From the NCBI RefSeq assembly GCF_001649575.2, contig NC_051449.1, forward strand, positions 21,071,851 to 21,135,850: a stretch of 64,000 bases of DNA. The letters run 5' to 3'. The first letter of the stretch is position 1. Each line of letters opens with the position of its first letter. Position numbers and translations under genes: made by a program. The stretch is from Kryptolebias marmoratus (Eukaryota; Chordata; Actinopteri; Cyprinodontiformes; Rivulidae). The notes under the pieces are model-generated. The model ran no database searches. It was not told where the DNA came from and worked only from the letters and a program-made list of their open reading frames with translations. Positions 26,301-36,383 of the stretch are shown piece after piece.

Positions 26301-29300
26301 AGACACTAAACTCATCAAATTTAAACACAACTATGTAATCATGTCTGTAAATGTGTTAAATTATTAATAAAAGAAATTATATAGAAATAATAAAGCCCGT
26401 AGTTGCATTATAATAAACTAAGAGAAATTAGGCCAGTTTGTTGGGCAATCATGATTAAATAAATTTTTCCTTTTTAATTCTTATTGTTACAACAATGACT
26501 TGCCAAAACCTCTCATTTCAGTAACTTGTAGTTTAATATTTTATGTGTGGAAAAACTGCATTTTAGTTTATTTTCCCTCATCAACTTGCTTTAAATGTGT
26601 AGGGATAAAAATCACAGCGCGTGGCTTGAAGTTGGAATGGAAGCCTAACGAGCTGGTTAAGTTTTAATTGCTTAAAATAGATTTTCTGGTAATTATAAAT
26701 ATCCATGTGAGTTTTGGTCAAAGCTCTAAAGAGCTGCACGTCACAGACCCTTACCCTGGCCTTTTTAGGACGGTTTTAATGGCATTACTAAGTAAAAATA
26801 CAGTTTCACCACCGTTTTTTCAAATTTTTTTGTTTTGTTTTCTTGAGGAATGAACTGCTAGAGTGGGAAATTATTCGAACAGCTTGAGTGTTAAGCATCA
26901 GGCAGCTTTATTGTAGATCTAAGAGGCTGAGGCGTGTGAGTTCGAGTTTAGGATTGAGCCCCGCCTCCTTGCTGTTGTTCACGTGGAATCGATTTTATTC
27001 ATCGTCGTATTCCCCAAAACCTGCGAGAGCACGTACCCCTGCAAACGGCGTGGAATGTGAGCGGTGCAGGAATTTACTTCAAACTTTCTTGCGATGCCCT
27101 TTTTTACAAGCACGAAAAACAAAAGAAAAAAGAAGTGCACGAAACCATATGTGAGTGAAAGGAAATGAAACTGCTTTTAGAGGAATATACAGTTGACGCA
27201 CCATCAGGGGCCTCTGAGGAACTGCACAAACACCAAAATAATCAGTCCTCGTCCTGCTTCAGCTACTTTGGTTTAAATGCAAATCAGTAGCTGTGTTAAG
27301 TTTCTAAACTGCACGCCGTGTGCGGCGTGGGCGGAGTTCCCTCTCAGCGGAGGGGAACGTTGCACGCCGGCACACTCTGACCCGCTGTAAGCCTCGCCTC
27401 TCTCTGCGTTTGCCTTTTGGTGGTGGTAACACTTGTTCGGCCAATTCCGTTTCCGTCTCCATAGAAGCGAGGATAACTAAGGATTTGGTTGGTAGATCCT
27501 GGGTGGTGTTGACCAATAACCAGCCAGTTTTCCTCGGCTGAGGAAACCAGATGAAGTCATGGAAAAAGGTCGTAAAAGTGAAATGCAGAAACAGGTACTG
27601 ACTTCACCTTTCCAACGGGTCCCTTCTTAACAGTGTTTTGTTGACTCAGAAATGGATTTTCATGGAGATCCTCCGCTGTTCGAATCAGACCAGATGGTCG
27701 GCTTTATAACTTTTTATAGATGACTAACACACACACACCCCGAACAACTAGTTCAGAGGAAAACCGTGTCACATGCATCAAATAGGATCTGTGTTAAAGT
27801 TCTCACGTCATACGAGCTACAGCTACTGATTGGAGAAACAAACAACCTCTCCACAGACGCATGGCTCAACACAGGAGAGCCACCTCTTCGGGACAGGACT
27901 CAGCTGTCCACCTACACCTCAAGGATAAGGGACACTCCTTTGAGGACCAAAATGTTCATATTTTGGACCGAGNNNNNNNNNNNNNNNNNNNNNNNNNNNN
28001 NNNNNNNNNNNNNNNNNNNNNNNNNNNNNNNNNNNNNNNNNNNNNNNNNNNNNNNNNNNNNNNNNNNNNNNNNNNNNNNNNNNNNNNNNNNNNNNNNNNN
28101 NNNNNNNNNNNNNNNNNNNNNNNNNNNNNNNNNNNNNNNNNNNNNNNNNNNNNNNNNNNNNNNNNNNNNNNNNNNNNNNNNNNNNNNNNATTTGCAAGCA
28201 ATCCAGCTTACATCACATCTCAGCTTTAAAAGCTCAACTCCACACTCTCTATTTCTGAATTGAGAAAGCTCCTCGGATGAGAAGCAAAACGTCTTCAGCT
28301 ACAGAATAGAAGTCCAGTTGTTTTTGTTTTTTAACTTTTTTTGAATTTACCATGGCCTGGATGACTGAGAATCTACACCAGCATACAGCTACTGACTGTT
28401 TTTCCTCATACTGAGTAATCTATAGAATGAGTATTAGGACATAAATGTGCTGTCACTGGTTCCCGACCTTTCAGTTCCTGGAAACCCCTGAATGGTACCT
28501 CCAGTTAAAGAACTACAGACTCTCGTACACACGAGTATGCCAGCGCACCACGAAAGATCAATTCAGTTATTTATTTACTAGAAATCCTTTCAACGTTTTT
28601 TTTTTCTTCTTTTCCAGTCAGCTGGATCTTGCCTACCTTTGTCCAAGGATGAAGTGTTAGTCTGTTACAGCTCGTGTGTTTGTTGTTACGAGTCTCACTC
28701 ATTGTAGTGTGAAGCATAAACAAGTAAACTGGACTTTCTGCTACTATTGTAGCCGCTATACAACAGATTTTCCTTTATTTTTCCTTTTTCTCTGTATGTA
28801 CCTTTTTATTGAACAAAGTCTAACAATAATTGCTTAACTTACACATATATTTAACGACCCTCAGAAGAACCTGTACACTTAAAAACAGCATATAAACGAG
28901 CAGCAGCTGCAGCTTCCTTTCTTCGACCTGCTAATTAAGTACTTGCAGGATTGTCGATTTTTATGTAAACGTGGCCAATATTGTCAGAGCAATCGGTCCA
29001 TCTTTCATCGGAATCCTTTTTTTTCCCCCTGTGTCTGATTGTTAGCAACAACATGCTGCTGCTTCACATTAACACACAGAGGATGCTGTTTACAGAGAGC
29101 ATTGATGCCTGCTTGGTTGTCATTTTAGCACTTCCTCTTTACATTCGCTGATCTGTACCGTAGAATTACTGCTGGGGAGGGGAGGGCAGGGGAGGGGAAG
29201 TGGCAGTGAAATAGCTGAATGTTTGCCTTCAGTTCAGAAGTACCCGTGCCTCCTCGCTGGCTGCATCGCCTCGGACGCATCAGGTGCCGCCCGCCGGGAG

Positions 29301-32300
29301 TGGGCTCATCTGAGAAACGAGCAGTGGACCGTTTTATTGTTACTTTAAGGCAGCCCGCTGCTCGTAAACGCGCCGGCATTTCTGTCAGAGGCGAGGGAAG
29401 CACGACAACCATTCGACGAGCCGCCGGGTTGCTCCTTACGCCCCGCTCCCTGATGGCGCGGATGCGTTTCTGCCTCTAATGGCGGTTTTATTGGCGTTCC
29501 TAGCCTACAACTGGAGCCCGTGCGCAGAGCTCGTAAATGTCAGTCTTGTTGACGTGACAGGCGAAGTTTACAGAAGTGTCTGTTGCACAATCGGGTGGCA
29601 GAGTAAGTCGAAACCATCGTTGGCGTTTTGTTTCATTTCAGCGGCTCGACTGTGCACACGTCGGGGCTCGTCGTGTTTGCTTTGTAGTGCTGAAAGTACT
29701 GAGGAGGGGGCTTTTCTGGGCATTCAGCAGAGTTTGTTGACCGTTCAAACTAGTTGAATCTAGAAGCTTAAAAGCGCTCACTTGTGTCAGGAGTGTTGCT
29801 CTAAGTAAAGCTCACAAATTTTGCTCAGTCATGTTGCGGTTTCCAAAGGACCCCCCCCCCCCTCCTTTCCACCTGTGCCAGTTGTTCCTGGAAGTCCCAC
29901 TTTGAGTACCAGATGGTGTCCTAATATGGGTTAGACTTGATTGTTGTTTCTGCTCGCTTCAGTGGGACTGGTGCGTTTGCAGCTGAAGTCACGAGGCCAA
30001 AGTGTCCCGATTTAACAGAATAATCTGCATCTGTGGCTCCGGGAAGCAGGGCTACAGTTCACCCTCCTAACGCTGGCTCGGGTCGCTGCGAGTCTTTGAA
30101 CGGTTATTGTGTTACCCATGTTTTCCCGTCTCCATAGCTACAGATCCACGGCAGGCCCGTCACATGTCCCTCTGACAGCACACACAAGGGCTTCGAGTTT
30201 TTCCTCCTCTTCCAGTCCCTGATGTGATTACAGGAGTTTGGCTCCACCTCTGAAACTGGCTGCAGGAGAACCTCCAAGCTTCACCTCGTCTGCTTTAAAA
30301 GAAGTGAGGCTGGTAAATGATGGTGGACGAGCAACTACAACGCTGTGTCACTTTTAAGCTTAAATGGTTCGAGTCCGTCATAAATGCTTTGAGATTAGTT
30401 ATATTACCAGAAGGAGAACTTTCAAATCAGTTTTTCTTTAGAAATCAAGGCGGTTCTTCAGACATTAATTTTTCTTTTAGTGGCAAATATGTATTTTTTA
30501 ATTTAACAATTGTTTAACCTAAATAAATGTATATTTAATAACCATTAGACAAACTAATGTGGGCTACAATAAGCTGGTTTTAGCAGCTGCTGCTCAGTCT
30601 TCATCTCCTCACTTGACAATAAAGTTGCCAATATTGGCCGATTTTAAAATCAATTGTCCAACTAATCTGTAGGACATTGAGAGTTGTCCCTCAGCCCCTC
30701 CTGTGTGTCCTCTCTGTGTCATGTTGGACAGTGAACCTTCTGTCCAGACTGACGTCCTCAGCTCTGTGGACAGGATTTCATTGAGGATGTCTCCATTTTT
30801 TGCACCATTCAGCTTTTCCCTCAACCGCTGACCAGTCTTCCAAGCCCTGCTGCTAAAAGCCCTCCCTCACAGCATGATGCTGCCACCACCATGCATCTCT
30901 GTTGGGATGGTGCTGGGCAGGTGAAGAGGATCTTGTTCCTCATAGTTTGAGTTTCCTTCGAGCAGCTTTGAGGTGTTTTTTTTCTCTGAGAAGCTTCACC
31001 ACACAGGATCTGTGAAGCTTGGCCCGTGTCACCATCAGGTTTTTGTCCCCTCTCTCATTAAGCCTCTTCTTCCTCAATTGCTTAGTTCGGCTGGGCGACT
31101 ACTGAGCCAAACTTCTTTTATTTCAGAATGATGGCACCACTGTGCCCCCCCCCCCACACACACACACACACACACACACACGGAGGCAGTCCATCTTTAA
31201 GTTTGAAAGTAAAGCTGATCAGAACCACTGAGGTGTTAATGAGCTGCGAAGTTTCTGAAAGTGGGACAAAAACACAGCTCCTTGTGGCCCTCTAGTGGAC
31301 AAAGTCTTAACAACACGCTCCTGTTACTTCCTCACTGCTGATAATCAGATGGTTTAAAAATGGTTAATATCATAGTGGGCAGCCTTTGATGCTGCAAGAA
31401 ATCATTCATGTTCTAGTCCCACTTGGTTCTGTTCAGGTCAGGGGGACTAGCTGCCAGCAGGTTTGGTGGGGGGACATGGAGACAACCAACCATGTACACG
31501 TCCACACCTAAGGACAATTTAGAATCTCCAGTTGACCTAACTCGTGTGTTTTGGGGCTGTGGGAGGAAACGGAGTAACTACGCTGACAACGTTGTGTCAG
31601 AAACGACTTTGCCTCGCTGTGATTTTTGGACCTGACCCGTGTTAGTCTTTTCATGTAAGTCGTGCTAAAAAGAGCGTAATGACCGACCCTGTGGACAGTT
31701 TGGTTCTCTCCTGTTTTCTGGAAGTGAATGGCCGGTGAAGGACCTATCTCACTGGGCTGCGACTAATTGGCAAACTGTTTCCATGAGGGATATGCCAGAG
31801 TGCCGTGGGACTTCCTCTGGGTTCTCGGCTTCCTCGCGTGAGTCGCGGAGGCGTGTAGCCCCGTCGCTTCAGTGCAACTACTTTTCTCCCAGGTGTCTCC
31901 AAAAAATAACTGAGGCAGTAGTCCAGGTCTTTAAAAAACAACAACAACACCAAATTATAAATATTTGTTAAGAAAAACTGGTCCAGATCAGCCTGCAGCC
32001 TGTCTTCATTTCTAAAACCTAACAAGAAAAGAATACTTGGACGTTTGCTTCTGTCTGCGCTTTAAATTGTCACAAAAATGGGCCATAACAGCGTCATTGT
32101 ACAGTTTAGTGGCCAAGAAGGGCAGATTTACAAGCCGTGTATTCAGAAATAACCAGGGATTTTTTTCCAAAATGCAGACACACGACTTGTGTCAGCTTCG
32201 TGAGACTGCAGCTGAAAAATAACATCTTTTTCACTAACTTGTCTCCTGACAGTGGCAGCTCAGTGAAATGGGGCCTTTAGAGCTGTGTGGAGTTTACATA

Positions 32301-34655
32301 TTGTCTCTGTTCGGATACTCCGATTTCCTCAACAGGTTAGATTAATTTGAGATTCTTAGTTTTCCAGGGCGTACCCCCCCGGTCTTTTCCCATGATTACG
32401 GAGACCTGGACCCGCTGCCTGCGACCCTAAACAGGATGAAGTGCTTATAGAAAATGGATGTTTTGAGTAAAATCACACGTAAATGAAACCCAGCATTTTC
32501 TTAATGGTTCTTAAGACACGTGAAAATAAGATGCTGCCACTTTGTTTTTTACAAACCACTGTCCATGTTTCCAGCTGAAATAAACTCAAACGTTTCTTTG
32601 CCGGGCTGTTGAAGTCGGTGCTGGCAGAACCAAACCAAAGATGAAGCTTTAAAGAGACTTTAAAAAAAAAAAAAAATACTCCTAAATGCAAGAATTTTCT
32701 CCAACCAAGAACTGATTTCTGAATTTCTTGGCACAAGTGTCAGCGAACAGGCAGCGTGTTGAAGACCAGAGAGTGTGTGCTGAGTTTGAATTTGTCGAGT
32801 TGAAATGTTCTCCTGGGGAAAAATAAAGAAATTCTCCAAATAACAAGTGAAGCAGGTCTTAAAACTAAGCTGCTTTCTTCTTTGTGTTCCCTGCAGTGCC
32901 TCTGGAGCCAACATAGTTGCCATTGATAATAAAATCGAACAGGCAATGGTGAGTAGTCTGTTTACTTCCTTCTCATTTTTCTTTGTTGAACCATGAAAGG
33001 TGTCAAGTGACGTGAACAGATGGGGACACTGACATGATTAAAGGAATCTCCTGGCCATTTTGAAGTGTGTTTCTGTGGGAAACATTTACAAACACTAAAT
33101 ATCCTACCTGTTGTAGCTTTTTAAAACAACCTCAGTTTGGAGAAATAGAAATAGAAATAACAGCTAGTCCAGCTAGGACTCATCCTAAAATGACTCCAGT
33201 CTTTAAAACATTTTCAGAGACCTCCTCGTGATTATTTACAGAAAATTTTGGGGGTCATTTGTGAGAGCAGATGGCAGCAGCGAGCTGTAACACTTCCTGT
33301 GCAGCTTAGGGGACTTTCTAATATTAGGTCAAAATAATTCTGCTGGAATATCCATTTAATGCATTACGGACTTCAGTGTAAAGGTTTCAGTAATGTTTTA
33401 TGAGACACTGAAGTTTAGTAGGAGGAAGCTGTTTTAAGATGAAAGCAGTTGACTTTTTAACAGGGCTCAATGTTCTGTTTGTTTACACGATGGGGGCGGG
33501 ACTTAAAGCTTGTAGTTCTGGTTTCAACTTCCAGGTTCTCTTTGGATGTCTAGATTTCTCCTGTATGGTGGATGGAATTGACTGACTAATAAGTTTGTCC
33601 ACTTCCAAAGCATATTTAGTTGTTTTTGTAAAGCACTCCAGTTTTCTGAAGTTCACTACAGTTCATGTAGATTCTGACATTAAAAGAAGAAAAAATAAAA
33701 TTCCTCCCAGAAGTGCTACAGCTAGCTCCTTCTCTTATTTGCACAATTATGTAAATAATCGTGCAACGTAAAATTTACTTCAATGTTAGTTTTTAATGTT
33801 GGCTCTTGCACAAAGTGATATATAATTGTGGAGCTTAAAGTCATTTTAAGACGGCAGCAGTCCGCTTTGGTCTTGGCTGCGTTCAGATTAGCTGTTAGCT
33901 CATCGATCGGGTCAGAATTAAACTAGTTCTCCAAACTGAGGCTGTCTGCAGCAGCTTTTTAACTATTCATAACTTCAGAATGGCAGGAATATTCCTTTGA
34001 AATCTTGCAGTGTTTGTTTCAAGCACAGGTGTTAAACTCCGTTCCTCGGAGGCCGCTCTCCTGCATGTTTTAGTGTTCTTGCTTTAAAACACCTTGTTTA
34101 TATGGATGACTTGTTGCCGTGCTTCTGGAGAACTTGATGATTTGGTGAGGAGGTGATTAAATCATTTGAATCAGGTGTGTTGGAGCAGAAAAACCTGAAA
34201 CTCCCAGGAGAGCGGCCCTTGAGGCCTGGAGTCTGACACCGTTTAGTTTGTTTGTGTTTCCGATGAAGCGTACATTCAAAGCCCAGACATGCCTGCTGCC
34301 TCCGTTCCCGTGCTGTACCATGTTTGACCCGAGCTGTGTTCCTCAGGACCTGGTGAAAAGCCATCTGATGTACGCGGTGCGCGAAGAGGTGGAGGTCTTA
34401 AAGGAGCAGATCAAGGAGCTGTTCGAGAGGAACTCTGTGCTGGAGCGGGAGAACGCCGTGCTGAAGTCCCTGGCCAACAACGAGCAGCTGTCTCAGTTGT
34501 CCTCGCAGACGGTGGCCGCTGCGTCCGGCGCCGCGCCGCTGCCGCAGCCGCAGGGACCCGGCCACCCTCAGCTCCAGCCGCACCCCCCCAAACCCCAGCA
34601 GCTCCAGACCCCTCAGGCCGACGGCGGACAGCAACCCAACGTCACCTCGGCTTGA
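9735..34655 (+). CDS. tsc22d2: TSC22 domain family protein 2, complete, four coding exons
   Basis: TSC22 proteins are dimerising leucine-zipper proteins with roles in transcriptional and kinase (NRBP/WNK-linked) signalling. Exons: 9735-11398, 24970-25044, 32897-32948, 34347-34655; phases 2, 2 and 0 join cleanly and give 699 residues (human about 780). The start [17 protein letters not shown] matches the family; an in-frame ATG at 9702 could add 11 residues but has a T at -3, while 9735 has an A. Domains: conserved N-terminal block (about 1-90), [15 protein letters not shown] and RRGRWTC (about 129-160), a long Pro/Ser/Gln-rich low-complexity middle, [18 protein letters not shown] (about 547-565), then the TSC box and leucine zipper in exons 3-4. 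Introns are 13.6, 7.9 and 1.4 kb. Confidence 0.95.
13986..14971. repeat. Foldback (long inverted repeat) element, copy A
   Basis: The left end begins TTTAAAGGAGTACTCTGACC and continues with CACCTGTTGTAAATAGCTCT near 14057. The right end has the inverted arm (AGAGCTGTCCACAGCAGGTA near 14878) and closes with GGAATATCCCTTTTAA. The centre also contains inverse pieces, so much of the element is palindromic. No transposase frame is present. Confidence 0.75.
15404..15999. mobile_element. Non-autonomous DNA transposon, Harbinger-like
   Basis: The left end TGCCCCTTTTACACGGGCCC is matched by the right end, whose reverse complement begins GTGCCCCTTTTCCACC. Inside the ends, GGCTCTACTCCGCTCTACTC is inverted as GAGTGGAGCCGG. 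The element is GC-rich relative to the intron and holds a short arginine-rich frame. The ends fit fish PIF/Harbinger families; no transposase is present and the target duplication is not clear. Confidence 0.6.
16363..16640. mobile_element. Tc1/mariner-like terminal fragment
   Basis: The sequence TACTGTGCAAAAGTTTTAAA is typical of the end of a fish Tc1/mariner-type element. It is followed by AT-rich decayed sequence without a reading frame. The boundaries are approximate. Confidence 0.4.
17331..17350. repeat. GT dinucleotide microsatellite
   Basis: Ten uninterrupted GT units in tsc22d2 intron 1. Confidence 0.9.
17490..17730. repeat. Interspersed repeat, second copy of the 5590 family
   Basis: This contains AAAGCAATCATTTGGTGTAC, then CAAGATGGGAGCCACAGC and AGATATTGAGCTAAAG, each with a close match in the copy at 5590-5960. 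It is non-coding. Confidence 0.55.
19880..20170. repeat. Interspersed repeat, copy 1 of a three-copy family
   Basis: Landmarks in order are ACAATAACTGCTCAACTTAA, ATTTAACAACACTTAGAA, a GTAGCAGCTGTTGCTG block and GATATTGGCGGATT. The same order is seen at 28760-29010 and 30495-30675. The class is unknown. Confidence 0.5.
23813..24880. repeat. Foldback (long inverted repeat) element, copy C, best preserved
   Basis: Left arm: GCTCTTTTGAATGACCTCAG near 23870 and GACCAAAGTGGATTGCTGCC near 23930. Right arm, reverse complemented: TGGCTACTGAACGACCTCAG and GAGCTAACGGCTAGTC. Interior blocks also pair: CAGCTAGCTGTAACACTTC near 24042 against AAGGTGCTACAGCTAGCTG near 24543. Thus nearly the whole 1.07 kb folds back on itself with arms of about 400-450 bases. 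No coding capacity. Confidence 0.8.
24970..25044 (+). CDS. tsc22d2: tsc22d2 exon 2
   Basis: The acceptor TTTCCACAG precedes it and the donor GTACAG follows it. It encodes [20 protein letters not shown] and a short tail VRTD, with split codons at both ends. [10 protein letters not shown] is invariant in TSC22D2. A CAAAG/GTCCGC donor inside the exon would break phase with exon 3. Confidence 0.9.
27790..28335 (+). mobile_element. Retroelement fragment, Penelope-like GIY-YIG end
   Basis: The frame at 27861-27972 reads [20 protein letters not shown] and then [15 protein letters not shown] before running into the gap. This is typical of the C-terminal GIY-YIG-type endonuclease of fish Penelope-like retroelements. 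After the gap, GATGAGAAGCAAAACGTCTT and CTGGATGACTGAGAATCTAC fit the 3' end of the same family. The middle (217 bases) is missing, so intactness cannot be judged; the fragment is 5'-truncated. Confidence 0.6.
27973..28189. other. Assembly gap (217 N)
   Basis: A run of N inside the Penelope-like fragment; probably a collapsed repeat. Confidence 1.
28760..29010. repeat. Interspersed repeat, copy 2 of a three-copy family
   Basis: Shares TAACAATAATTGCTTAACTT, the ATTTAACGACCCTCAGAAG block, the AGCAGCAGCTGCAGC block and CCAATATTGTCAGAGCAATC with the copies at 19880 and 30495. Confidence 0.5.
29230..29610 (+). promoter_or_regulatory. CpG-rich island inside tsc22d2 intron 2, possible internal promoter
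   Basis: About 27 CpG dinucleotides lie within about 260 bases (29240-29500), in an intron that is otherwise CpG-poor. A strong donor-like CAGA/GTAAGT occurs at 29602-29607. TSC22-family genes in vertebrates use internal promoters for short leucine-zipper isoforms, so this could be one, but no TSC22 short-form N-terminus is encoded and the ATG frame from 29479 would join exon 3 in the wrong phase. A GC-rich mobile element is the alternative. Confidence 0.3.
30495..30675. repeat. Interspersed repeat, copy 3 of a three-copy family
   Basis: Contains AATTTAACAATTGTTTAACC, a TAGCAGCTGCTGCTCAGTC block and GCCAATATTGGCCGATTTT, in the same order as in the copies at 19880 and 28760. Confidence 0.5.
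30675..31135 (-). mobile_element. Decayed Tc1-like transposon fragment
   Basis: On the minus strand it holds the GGTGGTGGCAGCATCATG block (encoding GGGSIM) near 30880 and flanking Tc1-like sequence. No open transposase frame remains. Confidence 0.6.
31144..31181. repeat. Poly-C and CA microsatellite
   Basis: A run of about 12 C followed by 13 AC units. Confidence 0.9.
31440..31600. repeat. LINE 3'-end fragment, related to the element at 59792
   Basis: CACACCTAAGGACAATTTAG and GGCTGTGGGAGGAAACGGAG match the element at 59792-60138 (same words near 59957 and 60012). It is partial. Confidence 0.6.
32897..32948 (+). CDS. tsc22d2: tsc22d2 exon 3, start of the TSC box
   Basis: Encodes [17 protein letters not shown] after a split serine codon. 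This is the nearly invariant start of the TSC box. The acceptor is TTCCCTGCAG and the donor ATG/GTGAGT. Confidence 0.95.
33040..33999. repeat. Foldback (long inverted repeat) element, copy D
   Basis: The left end TAAAGGAATCTCCTGGCCAT, with CCTACCTGTTGTAGC near 33105, is inverted at the right end (CTCCAAACTGAGGCTGTCTG near 33929, GGAATATTCCTTTGA at 33987). It lies in tsc22d2 intron 3, 90 bases after exon 3. Confidence 0.75.
34027..34240. mobile_element. Short inverted-repeat element (MITE-like), second copy
   Basis: The left end GGTGTTAAACTCCGTTCCTC, followed by GGAGGCCGCTCTCCTGCATG, is matched in reverse complement by the right end (GGTGTCAGACTCCAGGCCTC, then AAGGGCCGCTCTCCTG). Arms are about 40 bases. 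Related to 7462-7662. It ends 106 bases before tsc22d2 exon 4. Confidence 0.75.
34347..34655 (+). CDS. tsc22d2: tsc22d2 exon 4, leucine zipper and C-terminus
   Basis: Encodes [40 protein letters not shown] and a Pro/Gln-rich tail ending QQPNVTSA and TGA. Heptad leucines in this block form the dimerising zipper that follows the TSC box. The reading frame extends upstream into the intron to 34248, but the CCTCAG acceptor at 34341-34346 and the family sequence fix the exon start. Confidence 0.96.
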   Translation, partial: DLVKSHLMYAVREEVEVLKEQIKELFERNSVLERENAVLKSLANNEQLSQLSSQTVAAASGAAPLPQPQGPGHPQLQPHPPKPQQLQTPQADGGQQPNVTSA

Positions 34656-34780
34656 AGCTTCGCACGGGACAGAAACAGAAGAGCATCTTCTTGTACAACT
34701 CGTCATTATTAGTGTATGTGAAATTAAAAAGAAGAAAAAAAGAACTTTGTCCTTAGCCACCAGCTTGACCACAGAGTACA

Positions 34781-34820
<40 letters not shown>
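34781..34820. repeat. Compound GT/GA microsatellite in the tsc22d2 3' UTR
   Basis: About 11 GT units followed directly by about 9 GA units. Confidence 0.9.
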
Positions 34821-35594
34821 CTGTGAACAGGTGTTGGAATGTATGTATGCATCTGTACCGTGGGCCTTTCCAGTGTTAATGCAATCATTGAGAGCAACAG
34901 AGGAAGTGTGGGGGGGTGAGGGAGCCTCTGTTTGATCTTTAGTTGACGCCATCTAGTCTAAACTAAACCCGAGACCTCACAATCTGACCCGAGACCTGCT
35001 GAGACGGGGGCTGTGTAAGGGACAGACAGAGATGTGATTGTTGAGAAAAGCGACTATTATTATTATTTTTTATTTTTTATTAAAGACATGGCGTGGGTAG
35101 ATGGGTATTTTTAGCCTGGTTGTTTCATGTTGTGACACGAGAAATGGGAGAGTTTTGTTTGTTTATTTTGTCGGAGCGCCACACCGCTGCCGTTACTTTC
35201 ACATCAACTCTAGCATCATCTGTCCTTTTTTTTTTTTTTTTGAGTTCTACTGTTATGAGTGTTTTATTTATTACAGGGCTGCTACTTTCACAAATGAACA
35301 ATTTCTGCTAAACCGCGGCCCGTTGACTTCGATTACTTTTTCTCCTTTTTTTTTTTTTTTCTTTTACAGTGTTTTAACAGATCGGCCAAACTTCCCAGGC
35401 GTCACGCTGTGAAATAAAACGTAGGCAAAAAAAAAAAAATCTGACAAATGTTTAACACTAACGCCGATATTACGCTGCGATTGCCAATTCATCAGCTTGA
35501 GCCCGATTGAATGTAAATTTTTGTACAGTATAAAGTATTACAAGCCTTGACGGGCGACATCAGATGTTTATAAAAGCCAGCAGAGAGGACGGGG

Positions 35595-35635
35595 NNNNNN
35601 NNNNNNNNNNNNNNNNNNNNNNNNNNNNNNNNNNN
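35595..35635. other. Assembly gap (41 N) in a G run
   Basis: The gap is flanked by GGGG on the left and about 17 G on the right, so it is probably a poly-G sequencing failure. Confidence 1.
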
Positions 35636-36266
35636 GGGGGGGGGGGGGGGGGCGGTTTTGTTGAAGAAAAGTCAATTAGTTGATCTTAAAGCGAATTAGT
35701 ATTACCATACCCTCCTTGCATTTTTTTTTTTCTTTTCCTCTTCCATTGGTTTTTCCAGTGGTGAGTGGGAGGGAGGGGGGGGGCGTGAAGCTGTGAAATC
35801 ATCCAACATACAACGTACGTCAACCAAAGATGCAAAGCTGTGTAAATTGATTATTTTTGAAATGCACACATGTCATTTTTTTTTTTTTTAATGTTACTTC
35901 CTCCTTCACGAGAGATTTTTTTTTTTGTTTGTTTTTTGTTGCTGTTCGGCATGTTCTGCATGATCTGTAATCTTCAAAACCACTTTCTTACCTCATTTTT
36001 ATTCAGCACTCTTATTGTAAGATAGTCTGTGAACAGTGTAAATGGGAGGGGAGGGGAGGGAGGAGGGGGGAGGACCGGGGCTTGTTGTCGCTGAACAGCG
36101 AGTTGAAAATAAACCTAGTGTTCCCGACACTAGTGGCAGAAAAAAAGAAAAATGAAGTGAGCCATGTTTTGTTCATTTAAATGGTGGGTTTTTTTTTTTT
36201 GTTTGTTTTTTTTTTTGTTTCATATGCCAATAGTTTTTTGTTACTTTGCAAATTTTAATGTATTTA

Positions 36267-36272
36267 AATAAA
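36267..36272 (+). promoter_or_regulatory. Distal tsc22d2 polyadenylation signal
   Basis: AATAAA in TATTTAAATAAAAGCAATAT, at the end of the long T-rich 3' UTR and just before the Tc1-like element. Confidence 0.6.
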
Positions 36273-36383
36273 AGCAATATTCAGATTCCAAAGAGGCCTC
36301 TCTTTAAGCTTCTGCCAACCAGGTTGGGTGTAGGAACGGGTCGACCCGAGGGAGCCGAAACGCCTGGAGAATGACGGGTTGCG

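Larger units (their letters stand above)
25045..32896. other. tsc22d2 intron 2
   Basis: No coding exon was recognised. It contains a GC-rich patch near 25800-26060, a GGGGTCTGCGACCTTT hAT-like end near 26098, a Penelope-like fragment interrupted by a gap (27790-28335), a CpG-rich island (29230-29610), repeat copies at 28760 and 30495, a decayed Tc1-like element (30675-31135) and LINE 3'-end fragments near 31440 and 32350. Confidence 0.6.
34656..36290 (+). other. tsc22d2 3' UTR
   Basis: Non-coding sequence from the stop to about 20 bases beyond an AATAAA at 36267-36272. Other AATAAA copies at 35413-35418 and 36108-36113 may be used. It contains a (GT)n(GA)n tract, T-rich runs and G-rich runs near 35636-35652, 35770-35782 and 36044-36080, which could form G-quadruplexes in RNA. 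Confidence 0.65.

Noticed and set aside
29479..29604. Alternative coding first exon of a short tsc22d2 isoform
   Set aside because: The frame ends in phase 1 at the GTAAGT donor while exons 2 and 3 need phase 2, and the peptide does not resemble TSC22 short-form N-termini.
34398..34952. 184-codon antisense frame over tsc22d2 exon 4
   Set aside because: A shadow of the zipper exon plus the GT/GA microsatellite read as Thr-His/Ser-Leu repeats.
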